The position numbers and the translations under genes are program-made. A DNA stretch of 50,899 nucleotides from Myroides injenensis M09-0166 (GTDB lineage Bacteria > Bacteroidota > Bacteroidia > Flavobacteriales > Flavobacteriaceae): assembly GCF_000246945.1 (NCBI RefSeq), contig NZ_BAEX01000012.1, forward strand, positions 1-50,899, read 5' to 3'. Positions within the stretch are counted from its first letter, which is position 1, and each line of letters starts with the position of its first letter. This document shows, in pieces, positions 9,201-17,180 of the stretch. The notes under the pieces are model-generated. The model had not been told where the DNA came from. It saw only the letters and a program-made list of their open reading frames with translations, and searched no databases.

Positions 9201-9714
9201 CAAACAAAGTTATAGGTGATGTACCACCAATAATATTCATTTTTTGCTTCCCTTTTTTATAATTTAATAGAAATATTTGTTTTATATCATCAAAATTATT
9301 AGCCTTAGCATCTTGGGTTAAAAACAACTTTAGAGTCTCTGCAAGCTGTTTATGACCATTATCTTTACTTTGTAATAATGTGTCTAAATCGTTTTTAATA
9401 TCCCATGTTATTATACTAAAATCGTTTTGATGTTTTTCAAAATCAAAAAGTAATTCTGCAATATCTAAACAATCAGAAACCATTTTATGATAGATAGTAT
9501 TACCATCTACATTACTATTATTAACAAATTCAAAAGCAACTTTTAATAAATCATAGCGAGCAAAAGGACTAGGAATAGAAGTAATCTGTTTTTGTACAGA
9601 CTCTCCATTACCATCTATAATTCCTTGAATGGCAGCTTTCCCATAAGCAGATGATTCCTGCCAATGCACTAAATTATTATTTCCATCTTGATGTAATCTT
9701 AATACTTTTGCCAT
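6289..9714 (-). CDS. Giant Hsp70/actin-fold ATPase
   Basis: 1141 residues. The C-terminal half has the actin/Hsp70 nucleotide-binding motifs in order: phosphate 1 at about 577 (AVDFGTTNTHIEY), phosphate 2 at about 808 (SVDIGGGTTDVVVF) and an adenosine motif at about 950 (FSGTGSKI). The first 570 or so residues are not recognisable and have no Hsp70 counterpart, so the substrate-binding layout of DnaK is absent. Size and domain order recall large Hsp70-like proteins such as the SrfB family, but I cannot establish membership. It is encoded directly after the tubulin-like gene (2-nt gap) and before two membrane proteins. Probably a cytoplasmic ATP switch or filament former; the J-domain protein at 348-1301 is its likely partner. 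Confidence 0.78.
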   Translation of the reverse strand: MAKVLRLHQDGNNNLVHWQESSAYGKAAIQGIIDGNGESVQKQITSIPSPFARYDLLKVAFEFVNNSNVDGNTIYHKMVSDCLDIAELLFDFEKHQNDFSIITWDIKNDLDTLLQSKDNGHKQLAETLKLFLTQDAKANNFDDIKQIFLLNYKKGKQKMNIIGGTSPITLFATTANNYQGEIDVFFGNRQIFSSITPLYQRNIDFQVYLHALMKSVENSYSLFPAFCKYLDLNYTLINPGDKNLINNLTAQSLQQAGYEKITTDNANNFVETLGIALYKKVVNLGEIQDYSGFVIKPNVSVINSENLPLVLPVDVFSSDLTYVKANWDRNNKAPYYDNNPLDKRILPFDGTQYPYLTVSDFLEEYIISLPYPLNSKGFQTGNLVYEDENSTSGYLLPLKEEFFKYFTYDFLTQKINGQNVLEIKERGADGHKYIAVTLRIPIQGNNVIVYQRDYITGGDFNTKQPDIANNKGAIYNYSMVLAMTPIIKYHGGKDFYRVALFDNENICETTARVNLVKNGECISTDKKVRQTKSSTGQGISSEFYVVNNEFDVIQVLAGTAKGVMIPNWIKGKSNSIGYKFAVDFGTTNTHIEYSTSVNKNPIPFEITQNDVQLIKSYDKENKQTKRYLKSPKNKALDDTILKEFLPDLIENTGEFFFPQRTVLSHNLNLNLQGKCDALADFTIPFHYTKRIDSTKVDDIKTDLKWTQFGSKTEDQVKVEGYLETLMFLMYNKVILNEGDLNTVELRWLYPTSMSKFNLVQLDNSWNKLFKKYFNNNSDNLVSVTEAIAPYHFYKTQGIQSMSNSVVSVDIGGGTTDVVVFTNDSANLLSSFRFAANNLFGDASNTQANKNAYVNKYNSIYNKVFSDNQELSYLSQIASDILSKNKSEEFVSFLFSLENRPDFIENHAFSQKLINDNELKIGPLVFVTSIVYYIAKTMKAKEIISPAFFTFSGTGSKILNILDSSKQKTLLSEYVSIIFQNIYQDPTIEIQIEITDKVKEISCKGALLLETEEADIKLDKVKYIYEKINDEGILRDLNYKEAEDPEFILDRLNEYNEFVEWMFNLNKRYSFQENFGIPSEKLSLYKNSLLKQAKGYYGVEFKNSLKSQNGNQQASLEETLFFYPLKGTINNMLFDAFNDNEK

Positions 9715-9716
9715 AA

Positions 9717-11156
9717 TTAAAATTTATATTTTGAATTAATTAACTCCTCTGTAGATAAATAAAACAACTCATTAAAGCGAGCATTATCTGCTATCTTATT
9801 ATCAATTTTTTTATCCATTTTTGACAAAATGAAATCAAACCTTCCATAACCTTTACCTCCTTTATCAAAAATGCTCGACTCAGCTTTATATCCATTGATA
9901 AAATCAAATAAATTATTGTCAGATACATTTAATTTAAAAGGAGAGAAACTTCTTTGATTCTGGCTCATTTCCCTTAGCCATTCATTATAATAACTAAAAA
10001 ATTGATCTAGATGGCTATAGTAAGCACTTCCTAATAAAGATTTTAATTTTAATTCTTTCGCCCAATTTAATTCAACCGCCTCTTTTAACTTGTTTTTAAA
10101 GTATAAGGAAAACAGCATAAATTGAGATAAGGGTTTAACTATAAGTTGTTTAGTCATTTCTGCTAAATTCTCAAAACCAAAATCAATTTGATCATCAGAT
10201 ATACCAAATTCCTTGTATAATGGATAATCAGCCTTTGCATTTGTACATGTCAGGCTACCTTTAGAAAGATTACAGAAATCTATTATAGCTAAAGCAGAAG
10301 ATAATTCTACAAAATGTGCTTGATTTCTTTGTTTATCTCCCCCTTCAAAATTTTCTTGTGCATTTGTATGTGTATCTGCGATATAATAAAAAGCATTCAA
10401 CGAGTTATTAGCTACAATATTTGCATCGTAATAATTTAAAGCAGCTTTGGCTTTTGAAACAAATGAGGCTCCATCAATACTACTATTATCTTGTACTGTA
10501 ACATTAAAATAAGGCAATACAGACAATGCTCCAATTGGCGCATCTTGTAATAATTTAAAATTAGAAAAACCTTGACTGATATTTCTAATATTCTTTAATA
10601 ACAATGGAAAACCAGCAGCGCCAGTTCCTCCAAATATTGAACTAATAATAAATATTCGATCACCATTTTTAAATTGATTAGCCAACTCTTTAAACTCAGA
10701 AGAATCTATAAATTGATTCAAGACAACACTCCCAATATTAGGGTTTCCTTTAAAACCAACTGCCATATCTGCTTGTAAATTTTCTTCAGAGAACAAGAGT
10801 CTAACTAATGCCTCATTAGCTTGAGACATACCAGAAACATTAATATATTGTCCGAAATCTACATTGTTTGTATTTCCTAAATTAAATTTAAAATTTTTAC
10901 CAGGAGTTAACTCATTGATCTCTGTAGCGAAAAAGCTACTTTTACCATCAAAAGATGATGATTCTTTTTTTATACTTTGATAATCTTTAAGAGCCTGAAC
11001 TGTTCTTGTTACATCTCCATTTGCCGCATCAGGATCTACAATAATTGGAATAATTTCAAAATTATTTGTTTTTACTCCACTGGCAAGTAACATTGTTAAT
11101 GCACGAATTACACGGGAACCTGTGCCCCCTATTCCGAAAAGGTATAATTTATTCAT
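9717..11156 (-). CDS. Tubulin/FtsZ-like GTPase
   Basis: 479 residues. The N-terminus has a glycine-rich nucleotide loop (FGIGGTGSR, residues 7-15). The tubulin-family T4 signature appears as SSIFGGTGAAGF at about 170-181, corresponding to GGGTGSG of FtsZ. An Asp-rich segment after strand 2 (IVDPDAANGD) fits the T3 region. This matches the tubulin-like family often labelled Tubulin_2, distinct from cell-division FtsZ. The C-terminal 200 residues are helical and of unknown role. The gene is flanked by a membrane protein (2-nt gap) and the Hsp70-fold gene (2-nt gap). I expect GTP-dependent switching or polymerisation in the cytoplasm; polymerisation is inference. Confidence 0.8.
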   Translation of the reverse strand: MNKLYLFGIGGTGSRVIRALTMLLASGVKTNNFEIIPIIVDPDAANGDVTRTVQALKDYQSIKKESSSFDGKSSFFATEINELTPGKNFKFNLGNTNNVDFGQYINVSGMSQANEALVRLLFSEENLQADMAVGFKGNPNIGSVVLNQFIDSSEFKELANQFKNGDRIFIISSIFGGTGAAGFPLLLKNIRNISQGFSNFKLLQDAPIGALSVLPYFNVTVQDNSSIDGASFVSKAKAALNYYDANIVANNSLNAFYYIADTHTNAQENFEGGDKQRNQAHFVELSSALAIIDFCNLSKGSLTCTNAKADYPLYKEFGISDDQIDFGFENLAEMTKQLIVKPLSQFMLFSLYFKNKLKEAVELNWAKELKLKSLLGSAYYSHLDQFFSYYNEWLREMSQNQRSFSPFKLNVSDNNLFDFINGYKAESSIFDKGGKGYGRFDFILSKMDKKIDNKIADNARFNELFYLSTEELINSKYKF

Positions 11157-11158
11157 AA

Positions 11159-11587
11159 TTAAAAAGGTGTCTTAGTTGCTTGAACGCTAAATGATTTTAC
11201 TAGAAGTGATACGATAAAGCATAATATAAAACCATATAAGGCATTTACAATTGATAGTTGGAAATAGTCATTAATACCATAATAATTTCCTTGTTCACTT
11301 GAAATATATAAATCTTCAATTGCAGATAAACTAATATTATATGCTACTGCAAAATTGACAATCGCTATAAGAACTAAATATAAAAACCAATATATTTTTT
11401 TATAAAAAACACTGTAATTAGAAAATAAAAAATAGTATAAAACAGTCATTACTATAGAAATAATTATCATTAACCACCCCATAGTAACATAAGCTCCCGT
11501 TTCATAAATATCAGAGGAGAAGTTTTCAATATAAAACAAATTCAAAGGACTAAACCCTTCATATAGGGCTGCAAAAAGATCATTCAT
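11159..11587 (-). CDS. Three-helix inner-membrane protein of the system
   Basis: 142 residues without a recognisable family. Hydrophobic helices lie at about 33-55, 64-85 and 108-131, with aromatic-rich loops. There is no signal peptide or catalytic motif. It is the second gene of the operon, 1 nt after the vWA-like lipoprotein gene and 2 nt before the tubulin-like gene. Its position suggests it links the outer lipoprotein to the cytoplasmic GTPase, which is inference from gene order only. Confidence 0.65.
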   Translation of the reverse strand: MNDLFAALYEGFSPLNLFYIENFSSDIYETGAYVTMGWLMIIISIVMTVLYYFLFSNYSVFYKKIYWFLYLVLIAIVNFAVAYNISLSAIEDLYISSEQGNYYGINDYFQLSIVNALYGFILCFIVSLLVKSFSVQATKTPF

Positions 11588-11588
11588 A

Positions 11589-13049
11589 TTACTTTCTTAT
11601 TTTAATTTTAAATTCACTATATTCTTCTTGATTACCATTAAGGAGATAAGATTCGTATATTCCTTGAAATAGATATTTAAATCCAAAGGTTTTATCCATA
11701 TTCTTTAACACATCTAGATCATCTTCAGTGTTTACATCTAAAACCCACTGAGGAATTTTTTTAATCAATGAAAATTCCAAATCTGTATAATTACGGCTAT
11801 CAGCCTGAAAATTTATAACATGAGTAAGATTCTGATTTAAACGTTGTAAAGAATTATGAGAACTAGGATGTATCTCACTAGTATTAAATTCATTTATTTC
11901 GTCTATACTATATTGCCCCTTTTTAATGACATAATTATCACTATCAAGCAGATATGAATTTGGTAAAAATGTTTTAGAAAAGTCAAATCCAATAGCAAAA
12001 GAAAAATCCTCTTGATTACCTCTACTTGTTTTAACATCAGATAGACCAAGAAAAGCGTTATTATTTAAACGATCTTGTTTATAACTTCCTTTGTCATTTT
12101 TTGTTTTAACTAGAGTATAATAAATAGTAGGTGAATTAGGGGTGAAATAATAATACTCTTTAATATTTTTCCTTTCTAGTAAATTCAAATTATCTATTAG
12201 ATCATTTAAATAGGCTTGTCCTCCAAAAACAAAAATATAATAAGGTCGTATCTCTGCTTTTAATATTGTCTTCTTATTATTATAACTATAATAAACACCA
12301 TTAAATTCAGAATCCATCTTCAATATTAAAGTACTTAAATCTGAATCTTTTTTTAAAGCTTTATTAAAAGCATCTTTTATAAAACTTTTTTGCGCATTCA
12401 ATAAAGACAATACATTAGCACCATTTATAGAATAAATCATATCCGATACAACGAAAGTTACCTCTGTGTCATCTTGAATATTGAAGGACATATTTAATAT
12501 CTGATTTAAATCGCTATTAGCTCGATTTCCTGCCTTACGAAAAGACTGTACACTAAGGGCATTAGTGATATCATTAGTATCTTCTGTTATATTTAAAGGG
12601 GTAATTTTATTGGTGATATAACTCAAATTAATATTTTCAACAGAATAAAAGTTCTTAAGATCTACAATCAAATCTATAATATCATTCTTATAACTCGTAT
12701 TCCCCTGTAAATACCCATCTATACTTCCTGAAGATTCTAAGTAAAAATTAATTTTAGAGATTTCTTTTTTATCTTGCTCTAGTAAAATTTCAAATCCTGC
12801 TTTTTTCAAATACCCCTCTACCTTACTATCAATTATATGTCCTTGCTCGTCAAAAAAACCCTTATATTTTCTCTGATCTGAGTTATCTATTATCAGTTGC
12901 TTTACATCTTCAAATTCGTTTTGATTAATGGGCTGATTTTTATCAAACGTTTGTATTTTTTTATTTACAGAATCTGAATCTTTACAAGCTAAGAAACTTA
13001 CTAAAAGTGTTAAAACAAGCACTATTCTTGTTAGTTTTTTCCTTACCAT
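11589..13049 (-). CDS. vWA-like lipoprotein, first gene of the system
   Basis: 486 residues. A short basic signal sequence ends in the lipobox SFLAC (Cys22), so the protein is lipid-anchored outside the cytoplasm. From about residue 100 it has features of a von Willebrand A-like fold: a hydrophobic strand into INFYLESSGSIDGY (a MIDAS-like loop with Glu in place of the first Asp), later SDLNQIL, and a strand leading to TFVVSDMIYS. The C-terminal third is not recognisable. It is the promoter-proximal gene, with a candidate promoter about 115 nt upstream. A role as surface or periplasmic sensor/adhesion module is inferred; the vWA call is by pattern and could be wrong. Confidence 0.6.
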   Translation of the reverse strand: MVRKKLTRIVLVLTLLVSFLACKDSDSVNKKIQTFDKNQPINQNEFEDVKQLIIDNSDQRKYKGFFDEQGHIIDSKVEGYLKKAGFEILLEQDKKEISKINFYLESSGSIDGYLQGNTSYKNDIIDLIVDLKNFYSVENINLSYITNKITPLNITEDTNDITNALSVQSFRKAGNRANSDLNQILNMSFNIQDDTEVTFVVSDMIYSINGANVLSLLNAQKSFIKDAFNKALKKDSDLSTLILKMDSEFNGVYYSYNNKKTILKAEIRPYYIFVFGGQAYLNDLIDNLNLLERKNIKEYYYFTPNSPTIYYTLVKTKNDKGSYKQDRLNNNAFLGLSDVKTSRGNQEDFSFAIGFDFSKTFLPNSYLLDSDNYVIKKGQYSIDEINEFNTSEIHPSSHNSLQRLNQNLTHVINFQADSRNYTDLEFSLIKKIPQWVLDVNTEDDLDVLKNMDKTFGFKYLFQGIYESYLLNGNQEEYSEFKIKIRK

Positions 13050-13163
13050 AGGATTATATTTTAATTACATTTATTAATTAACTTCATTATTAATTGTAAC
13101 CAAAATTAACTATCTATTCATTACCTGAAGTGCGGAAATCCGTAAAGCATACTTTATTTTTAG

Positions 13164-13171
13164 CGAAGGTA
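13164..13171 (-). promoter_or_regulatory. Candidate -7 box for the eleven-gene operon
   Basis: On the minus strand the sequence TACCTTCG is one base from the Bacteroidota -7 consensus TAnnTTTG and lies about 115 nt before the first gene of the operon. No good TTG box is visible at the usual -33 distance. The same variant box occurs ahead of the copper efflux operon (30556-30563). Confidence 0.4.
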
Positions 13172-13237
13172 GATAATCTGAAAAAAAAGTTACCCTACTA
13201 TGGTGTATGGAAAAGCAAATAACAAATTATATGTAAA

Positions 13238-13274
13238 AAAAGGCAGACATTATTGATTATAATGTCTGCCTTTT
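13238..13274 (-). terminator. Terminator of the PorE-like gene
   Basis: A strong hairpin (AAAAGGCAGACATTA paired with TAATGTCTGCCTTTT) is followed on the minus strand by a T-run. It lies about 20 nt past the stop codon at 13294 and separates that gene from the eleven-gene operon. The A-rich left flank could also make it work from the other side. Confidence 0.85.
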
Positions 13275-13293
13275 CATTAAAGGATAAGTAATT

Positions 13294-15231
13294 TTATTTC
13301 TTCAAAATTATAAATTCAGATCTTCTATTTTGGGCATCTTCCCATTCTGTACATGGTTCACATTTAATTTTTAAATCCTGCGATCCATAGCCTTGATATT
13401 CTAATCTTTCTTGTTCTATTCCTTGACTAATTAGATATTCCACGGTAGCTTTTGCCCTATCCTGAGATAACTTAAGATTATACTCTGTACGTCCTTTACT
13501 ATCAGTATGTGAAGCTACCTTTATTCGCATAGAAACATAGCGTTTCATCACCTTAACAAGTTTATCTAGTTCAAACTTACTCTCTAATGTGATTTCTTTT
13601 TGATCAAATGCAAAATGTATTTCCTCTAGAGTAATACGATCCTCTTCTATCATTAATTCTTCCAAAGGATGAAGTAGTACTTCAATTATTTGTTTACTAT
13701 CACCTTTTTTTACAGAAATTTCAACTATTTCATCTAAATAATCAGGATGTGAAACTTTAATTGAATATGAATCATCGCAACCTAATTGTCCTAAAGCTAT
13801 TCCTCCCTTATCAGTAACTGCTTTATTTTCTATTCTTCTTCTACTATTAGTAAACTCAATAATTGCATCACTTACCTCTTTATTAAAGCTCTTATTCTTT
13901 ACTCTTAGTTCAATATCAACTTTACATATTGGAATCGCTTTATAAATATCTGTTCTCCCTATTCGATTTGATGAAAAGAAGCCTATTTTTCTATCTGGAT
14001 AATAAGTAAATGCAAAATCATCACGAGCCGAATTTATTGGTGCTCCTATATTAACAACTTTAGCTTTTGAATCATTTAAATCTATACTATAAATATCAAA
14101 TCCTCCATATCCGCCCCATCTATCTGATGAGAAATAAAGTATATTATCTTCACTTACAAATGGGTAATCATTTCGTGTGCCTGAATTAATTACACTCCCC
14201 ATATTCTCAGGTTCTCCATAGTCATCATCTTCTAATAGTTCTACACGCCATATATCAAGTTCACCATAACTACCTTCCATATTAGAAGCAAAATATAAAT
14301 ATTTACCATCAGGGCTCACTGAGGGACTTTGGTAAGTATATCCAGCGGTAGTAAAAGGTAGCTTTTTAATCTTCTTCCATTTTTTATTCTTTAGTGTAGC
14401 TTGAAAAAGATTCATAATACGATCTCGATGTTTTACCGTTTTATTGTTTCTATAACGAGGATAACGGTAAGATTCTGAAGCAAAATACATTTTCTTATCA
14501 TCGTTTAGTGAAGGAGCAACAATACCATCATTAAATCTTCTATTTATTCTCCCTTTTAATCTTGTAGCAGTAAATATTGGCTCCTGTACAGATTTAAACT
14601 CAGCTTGGTATATATCATAGTTTGGTCTGCGCTTATATTTGTCTCTAACTTCAAAGATTTTACGCATGAATTTCTTCTCTTGTTTTGTGCGATTAGATAC
14701 AAAATATAAAGTATCATTCTTTGTTAGAACAGCACCAAAATCATCATAGAATCGATCATTTAGACCTGACTCTTGAAACATAAACTTTTCAGGGAGTTTT
14801 GATAAATCATAATATGCATCAGGATTGTGCAAAAAGTCTTTTGCTCTAGAATCCGTAGGTGCAAGTTCTGCAAAATCATCCATCATATCACGCGCCACTT
14901 CTTGCCTACCGCTTTTCTGTAAAACTTTAGCATATCGATAATAAATATCAGCAGAAACATCAGGATCTTTTAAAATAGCTTTACCATAGTATTTAGAAGC
15001 CTCAACAATGCGATCTAATCTATCATAACAATCAGCTAACTGCAAATAAATATAAGTATCTGTTCGTCTACCATAATCTAATCGTTTATATTCTTCAGCT
15101 GCTTTGCTATATTCTGTATTCTTATAGTATTTATCTGCTCGTTTAAGACTTGGCTTACCTTTTGCAAAGGTTACAAAATTTAAACTACAGAATAAAACAC
15201 ACCATACTAACTTATTCAAACCAATCTTCAT
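13294..15231 (-). CDS. PorE-like OmpA-family protein (TPR, PD40 propeller, CRD, OmpA)
   Basis: 645 residues with a signal peptide cleaved near residue 23 and no lipobox. In order: tetratricopeptide-type helices (about 28-130), a PD40/WD40-like beta-propeller (about 140-430, with repeats such as SPSVSPDGKYLYFASN and FSSDRWGGYGGFDIY), a carboxypeptidase-regulatory-like domain (about 437-520) and an OmpA C-terminal domain (about 530-645) keeping HTD and NRRSEF, the peptidoglycan-binding positions. This is the architecture of PorE, a type IX secretion/gliding-associated protein, and of many PorE paralogues in Bacteroidota. No PorP/SprF-type gene is adjacent, so it may be a paralogue. It is monocistronic, with its own promoter and terminator. 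Confidence 0.85.
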   Translation of the reverse strand: MKIGLNKLVWCVLFCSLNFVTFAKGKPSLKRADKYYKNTEYSKAAEEYKRLDYGRRTDTYIYLQLADCYDRLDRIVEASKYYGKAILKDPDVSADIYYRYAKVLQKSGRQEVARDMMDDFAELAPTDSRAKDFLHNPDAYYDLSKLPEKFMFQESGLNDRFYDDFGAVLTKNDTLYFVSNRTKQEKKFMRKIFEVRDKYKRRPNYDIYQAEFKSVQEPIFTATRLKGRINRRFNDGIVAPSLNDDKKMYFASESYRYPRYRNNKTVKHRDRIMNLFQATLKNKKWKKIKKLPFTTAGYTYQSPSVSPDGKYLYFASNMEGSYGELDIWRVELLEDDDYGEPENMGSVINSGTRNDYPFVSEDNILYFSSDRWGGYGGFDIYSIDLNDSKAKVVNIGAPINSARDDFAFTYYPDRKIGFFSSNRIGRTDIYKAIPICKVDIELRVKNKSFNKEVSDAIIEFTNSRRRIENKAVTDKGGIALGQLGCDDSYSIKVSHPDYLDEIVEISVKKGDSKQIIEVLLHPLEELMIEEDRITLEEIHFAFDQKEITLESKFELDKLVKVMKRYVSMRIKVASHTDSKGRTEYNLKLSQDRAKATVEYLISQGIEQERLEYQGYGSQDLKIKCEPCTEWEDAQNRRSEFIILKK

Positions 15232-15253
15232 GTTATAAATTTCGTCTAATATT

Positions 15254-15261
15254 CAAAGTTA
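15254..15261 (-). promoter_or_regulatory. -7 box for the PorE-like gene
   Basis: TAACTTTG on the minus strand matches the Bacteroidota -7 consensus TAnnTTTG and lies 22 nt before the start codon at 15231. No clear TTG is seen at the usual spacing. Confidence 0.55.
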
Positions 15262-15374
15262 ATGATAAATCTTCCATCTCTACTATACAACGTTAATTAA
15301 GGGATTAAGTTGTCTAAAACAATGAAAAAACATATAATAGATTATACAAATTAAAACCTCAAGTTGCGTAAAAT

Positions 15375-15424
15375 AAAAAAGGCAGTCTTCCTCAATAATT
15401 AGAAAACTGCTCTTTATTTTTTTG
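15375..15424 (-). terminator. Terminator of the small lipoprotein gene
   Basis: A 10-bp stem with one mismatch (15381-15390 with 15402-15411) is followed on the minus strand by a run of T. It lies about 55 nt past the stop at 15478. Confidence 0.75.
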
Positions 15425-15477
15425 TTATTAAAACACTTGACTCAATAAATATAATATAATTTTCAATAATTAACAAA

Positions 15478-15837
15478 TTAATAATCGAAAATCAAAATAT
15501 CATTCTTATATAATTTAATGTTTTTATCTACTTCGAAATATTTATAAATATCATCTCTATAAAGATCCCCATCATCATCATGTATTAAAGGTAATAATAC
15601 ATCTGGCTCGCTATTAAAGCTTATATATACCCACTCATTTAAATGATCATAAGTAACTTCTAGTTTATTTCCTTCTGGGTCTTCCCATTTAGAAAATTTA
15701 CAAACTAGGGTATCAGTAAACTGCTCTACTTCTTGCTTACTCTCTTCTTTTATTTCTTGATGGTCTTTTTTGCATTTTTTATTATTACATGCAGCTAGGA
15801 CAAAAAGAACAAATAACCATTTTACTATCCTCATCAC
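15478..15837 (-). CDS. Small lipoprotein of unknown function
   Basis: 119 residues. The signal sequence ends in VLAAC, a good lipobox with Cys17. A Lys/Glu-rich spacer follows, then an acidic beta-rich domain without recognisable family motifs. It has its own terminator and stands alone between the PorE-like gene and the peroxidase operon. I do not recognise it. Confidence 0.65.
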   Translation of the reverse strand: MMRIVKWLFVLFVLAACNNKKCKKDHQEIKEESKQEVEQFTDTLVCKFSKWEDPEGNKLEVTYDHLNEWVYISFNSEPDVLLPLIHDDDGDLYRDDIYKYFEVDKNIKLYKNDILIFDY

Positions 15838-16013
15838 CTCTTAAATTACATCTTCTTACTTAAATTTTCTCTTCTTTAGTAGCTTATTTAATATTGCTAC
15901 TAATGTAGGTCAAATTACAAATAAAAATCTTAAAACAATAAAAAACAAAAGAAAATTATAATGCTTATGCAGTAAATTATTTATTTTTCGTAATTAAGAG
16001 CGAGTCTATAGTT

Positions 16014-17159
16014 TTAATTTCTTATTATCTCTGGACGACGCATCTTATAACGCGTTCCAGATAGCGCTTCTAAATAAGCCACTATAGATTTTACCTCTTC
16101 ACGGCTTAATTTTAAAGGTTGCATTAAAGAATCTGTAACAGGATATAGTGGGTCTGCAGCTTTCTTCTCTGGTGTTGGATCTATCATATGCATTCCACTA
16201 TTATATATATTTACAATACCTTCCAGATTATCGAATAATCCATTGTGCATCCATGGTCTAGTTAGTAATAAATCACGCAATGAAGGGGTTTTAAACTTTC
16301 CTACATCATCCGGATCTTTAGTAATATTATACCTTCCAAGATCCTCGTATAATCTTTTATAATATGTTAAACCTATATTGTGAAAACTATCATCTGTCAA
16401 ATCCTTGCCGTAGTGGCAATTCATACATCTGCCTTTAGTACGGAAAAGATGCATTCCATAAATCTCTTGATCACTTAGTGCATCATACTTTCCATCTATA
16501 AAAAGATCTACTCTACTTGGCTGACTTTTAATCGTTTTTTGAAAAGTTGCCAATGCCCCTACTATACGGTCATAGGTTACCTGTTTGTCTCCAAATGCCG
16601 CTTCAAAATAAGGTGCATAACCTTCTAAATGACTCAATCTCGAGGGTAACTCTTCTATATTCATTGCCATTTCATTATGCGCAGTGAGTGGACCACTAGC
16701 TTGTTGTTCCAATGAACTTGCCCTACCATCCCAAAAAAATACAGTACGATTTGCCATATTGTATAAACTTGGTGTATTTCGCATCCCTTCTAAATGATCA
16801 TGTCCTAATGCTACACGTCTTCTATCTGTCCATCCCATCTCAGGATCGTGACATGAACTACATGAAATTTGTCCAGATTTAGAAAGTTTCGGATCAAAAA
16901 ACAACATTTTACCTAACACTACTTCAGGTATTTCTTGCGTTGTGAAAAAGCTTGTGTCGCGTTTGATACTTTCAAACTCTTTCCAATCTACCCCTTTATC
17001 AATAGTAGGCACAGGCCAATCTTTAATATCTTTTTTATAGCTATCAATAATTGCAAGATACTCTGGATCTCCTTCTTTTAATACTTCTTGAAACACAGAA
17101 GTAAAACTCAAAAGACCTAGAGCAAAAAATCCAGATAATACATAGATTACCTTTTTCAT
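16014..17159 (-). CDS. Di-haem cytochrome c peroxidase (MauG/CcpA family)
   Basis: 381 residues with an N-terminal export signal. Two haem c sites are present, CSSCH near residue 100 and CMNCH near residue 245, as in bacterial di-haem peroxidases of the MauG/CcpA family. Other family features are NRTVFFWDGR, the FQKTI segment between the haem domains and KTPSLRD...MHNG in the second domain. It should act in the periplasm, reducing peroxide or modifying a partner. It is the last gene of a four-gene operon after the DUF6850 barrel gene (21-nt gap). The association with a TonB receptor, DUF4876 and DUF6850 recurs in Bacteroidota as far as I recall, which suggests a shared substrate rather than general peroxide defence. 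Confidence 0.88.
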   Translation of the reverse strand: MKKVIYVLSGFFALGLLSFTSVFQEVLKEGDPEYLAIIDSYKKDIKDWPVPTIDKGVDWKEFESIKRDTSFFTTQEIPEVVLGKMLFFDPKLSKSGQISCSSCHDPEMGWTDRRRVALGHDHLEGMRNTPSLYNMANRTVFFWDGRASSLEQQASGPLTAHNEMAMNIEELPSRLSHLEGYAPYFEAAFGDKQVTYDRIVGALATFQKTIKSQPSRVDLFIDGKYDALSDQEIYGMHLFRTKGRCMNCHYGKDLTDDSFHNIGLTYYKRLYEDLGRYNITKDPDDVGKFKTPSLRDLLLTRPWMHNGLFDNLEGIVNIYNSGMHMIDPTPEKKAADPLYPVTDSLMQPLKLSREEVKSIVAYLEALSGTRYKMRRPEIIRN

Positions 17160-17180
17160 TTTTATTGTTTAATTTAAGTA

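Noticed and set aside
6289-9714. Calling the Hsp70-fold gene dnaK
   Set aside because: It is nearly twice the length of DnaK, the nucleotide-binding motifs lie in the C-terminal half, and the substrate-binding domain is not recognisable.
9717-11156. Calling the tubulin-like gene ftsZ
   Set aside because: The GTPase motifs are diverged, the C-terminal half is unlike FtsZ and no division genes are nearby.
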